Below, piece after piece: positions 51,166 to 52,489 of a DNA stretch of 52,489 nucleotides. Source of the DNA: a virus; the IMG/VR virus record IMGVR_UViG_3300022752_000102, positions 1 through 52,489 of that record; one strand, 5' to 3'. Within the stretch, counting starts at the first letter, position 1. Each line of letters opens with the position of its first letter. A program made the translations under genes and the position numbers. The notes under the pieces were generated by a model. The model saw nothing but the letters and a program-made list of their open reading frames with translations, was not told where the DNA came from and made no database searches.

Positions 51166-51323
51166 AAATGGGATTTGAAAAGCTTACGCGAAGCCTGGCA
51201 GGAAAGGGGGCTGAAAATCCCAAGGCGCTTGCCGCCTGGATTGGCCGCAAGAAATACGGCAAAGAAAAATTCCAGCAGATGTCCCAAAAGGTTCACAACA
51301 AGGGCCGCGGCCTGGGTAAATAA
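51162..51323 (+). CDS. 53-residue basic mini-protein
   Basis: A 53-residue protein overlapping the HNH stop by ATGA. MKMGFEKLTRSLAGKGAENP then ALAAWIGRKKYGKEKFQQM is a motif found repeatedly in small phage proteins and in giant phage proteins. Function unknown. Confidence 0.75.
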   Translation: MKMGFEKLTRSLAGKGAENPKALAAWIGRKKYGKEKFQQMSQKVHNKGRGLGK

Positions 51324-51324
51324 G

Positions 51325-51750
51325 ATGCCCGCCAAGCCCTGTCCCCGCGAGACCCAAGACATTGCGGCCAACCTTGCCAATCGCAAGAAGGCAATCAAAA
51401 CGGCCTTATACGGGCCCCTTAACCCAAATGAACCCAACGAAGACTACTGGACAAAGCTTGGTGAAGAGTTTGGCACGTCGGCAGAGGAGGCAAAGAAATC
51501 GCGTTGCGGCAACTGTGCGGCTTTCAATGTTACCACCAGGATGCAGGAATGTATTGCTTCCGGCCTCAAGGAACGCGGAGGGGACGAGTGGGAGGTGGTA
51601 AATGCCGGGCAGCTTGGATACTGCGAAGCTTTTGATTTTAAGTGCGCGGCAGCAAGGAGTTGCAAAGCGTGGATTGTAGGGGGGCCGATCGATGATTCGA
51701 AGGCCAATGAGCGGATGGGTTTTGTTGAGGCGGTGGAAGAGGGAGCTTAA
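51325..51750 (+). CDS. cysteine-rich phage protein
   Basis: A 141-residue protein starting after the previous TAA; a longer in-frame reading from 51175 was rejected because it overlaps a conserved mini-gene. Its C-terminal half has RCGNCAAF, MQECIAS, GYCEAFDFKC and RSCKAW, about seven ordered cysteines like a metal or Fe-S cluster site. Proteins with this motif set are known in many environmental phages, without a role. Confidence 0.7.
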   Translation: MPAKPCPRETQDIAANLANRKKAIKTALYGPLNPNEPNEDYWTKLGEEFGTSAEEAKKSRCGNCAAFNVTTRMQECIASGLKERGGDEWEVVNAGQLGYCEAFDFKCAAARSCKAWIVGGPIDDSKANERMGFVEAVEEGA

Positions 51751-51754
51751 TAGC

Positions 51755-51782
51755 TTTACTTTGTACGCCGGGCATTTAGCCT
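51755..51782 (+). promoter_or_regulatory. weak promoter candidate before the tail gene
   Basis: TTTACT (51755-51760) and TAGCCT (51777-51782), spacer 16, six bases before ATG 51789. Tentative. Confidence 0.22.
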
Positions 51783-51788
51783 TGATTT

Positions 51789-52489
51789 ATGCCCGATTAC
51801 TTCCCAGAGAATAACACGGCTCTTTGGTCGGACACGGAGGTCCGTAGCCTTCAGAAGATTGTTGATGGGATCGATGGGCTTTCAACAAGCATCATCGGAT
51901 CTTTTCCGACCGATGCATTTGGCCGGATCAAAACAGCCAATCCGCTTACCCTTTTTGATTCCAGTTTTCGATACAGGGACAACGGACTTTGGTCGACCTA
52001 CACTTCTGGAACAGCTTCTGCCACGTTTAACTCAAGTCAGGGTTTGATGGATTTGACGATCGGTTCGACTAATGGGGACGAAATTATCCGGGAGACAACC
52101 AGAGTATTTTCCTACCAACCGGGTAAGTCCTTAAACGTTCTCAACACGTTTGTGATGAACTCACCCAAAACCAATCTTCGGCAACGGATTGGATACTTTG
52201 GGGACGAAAACGGATACTACTTTGAGCAATCGGGAAATGGAGTGAGCTTTGTCGAGCGAACTTTTGTATCTGGGTCTGTGGCCGAAACCCCTGTTTACCA
52301 GGCTGATTGGAACGGGGACAAACTTGATGGTACCGGTGCGTCTGGGCTTACGCTTGATACGACCAAAGCCCAAATCTTTTGGATGGACATCGAGTGGCTT
52401 GGCGTCGGAAGCGTGCGTATAGGTTTTGTAATTGATGGAAAATTTATTCTATGTCACACATTCCACCACGCAAATCAGATTACTTCAAC
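51789..52489 (+). CDS. tail or fibre protein, partial at the window edge
   Basis: An open frame of at least 233 codons, continuing beyond the window. TDAFGRIKTANPLTLFDSSF (about 38-57) and the following RYRDNGLWSTYTSG, YQPGKSL and RIGYFGDENGYYFEQ are a recurring beta-rich module of phage structural proteins that often carries a receptor-binding or fibre domain. The start ATG follows a 38-base gap. The C-terminus and total length are not visible. Confidence 0.7.
   Translation, partial: MPDYFPENNTALWSDTEVRSLQKIVDGIDGLSTSIIGSFPTDAFGRIKTANPLTLFDSSFRYRDNGLWSTYTSGTASATFNSSQGLMDLTIGSTNGDEIIRETTRVFSYQPGKSLNVLNTFVMNSPKTNLRQRIGYFGDENGYYFEQSGNGVSFVERTFVSGSVAETPVYQADWNGDKLDGTGASGLTLDTTKAQIFWMDIEWLGVGSVRIGFVIDGKFILCHTFHHANQITS

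Overview
The window is part of the genome of a tailed double-stranded DNA phage, most likely a podovirus with a short tail. It has a terminase, portal, scaffold and capsid gene block, a ring-adaptor-like and a nozzle-like protein, internal virion proteins and lysis genes, but no tape measure, tail tube or sheath. No integrase, repressor, phage RNA polymerase, tRNA or CRISPR array was recognised. A spanin-like lipoprotein with a C-terminal membrane anchor points to a host with an outer membrane. The host genus cannot be read from the sequence.

Layout. Positions 54 to about 11456 are on the minus strand and hold replication and early genes, read right to left: a PD-(D/E)XK nuclease, an SNF2-type helicase, a Cas4/RecB-like nuclease split into two frames, a DNA-binding candidate, many small overlapping genes, a family A DNA polymerase, a primase/SF3 helicase, and at the far left an HtrA-like protease with a signal peptide. 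Most neighbours overlap by ATGA, so the operon is probably translationally coupled. A short divergent region (11457-11519) with a TTGACA palindrome separates it from the plus-strand late genes.

The plus strand runs from 11520 to the right edge: terminase, portal, scaffold, major capsid protein, decoration-like proteins, a small holin-like gene, a carbohydrate-binding-like protein, an AT-rich island with two glycosyltransferases and a DUF1796-like protein, a lysis block (spanin, membrane protein, CHAP-like hydrolase), tail fibre genes, tail nozzle and adaptor, and two internal virion proteins. These are followed by a single 12.7-kb gene for a 4238-residue protein with a strawberry-notch-like SF2 helicase and an HExxH motif. 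To its right lie a GH24 endolysin and a cassette of very small basic proteins, five of which start with MPLG, then a tail protein cut by the window edge.

The most notable points are the giant probably ejected protein, the Cas4-like nuclease whose iron-sulphur cysteines are divided between two reading frames, the MPLG mini-protein cassette, promoters placed almost on top of start codons, the periplasmic protease, and several small genes shorter than 60 residues hidden in overlaps.
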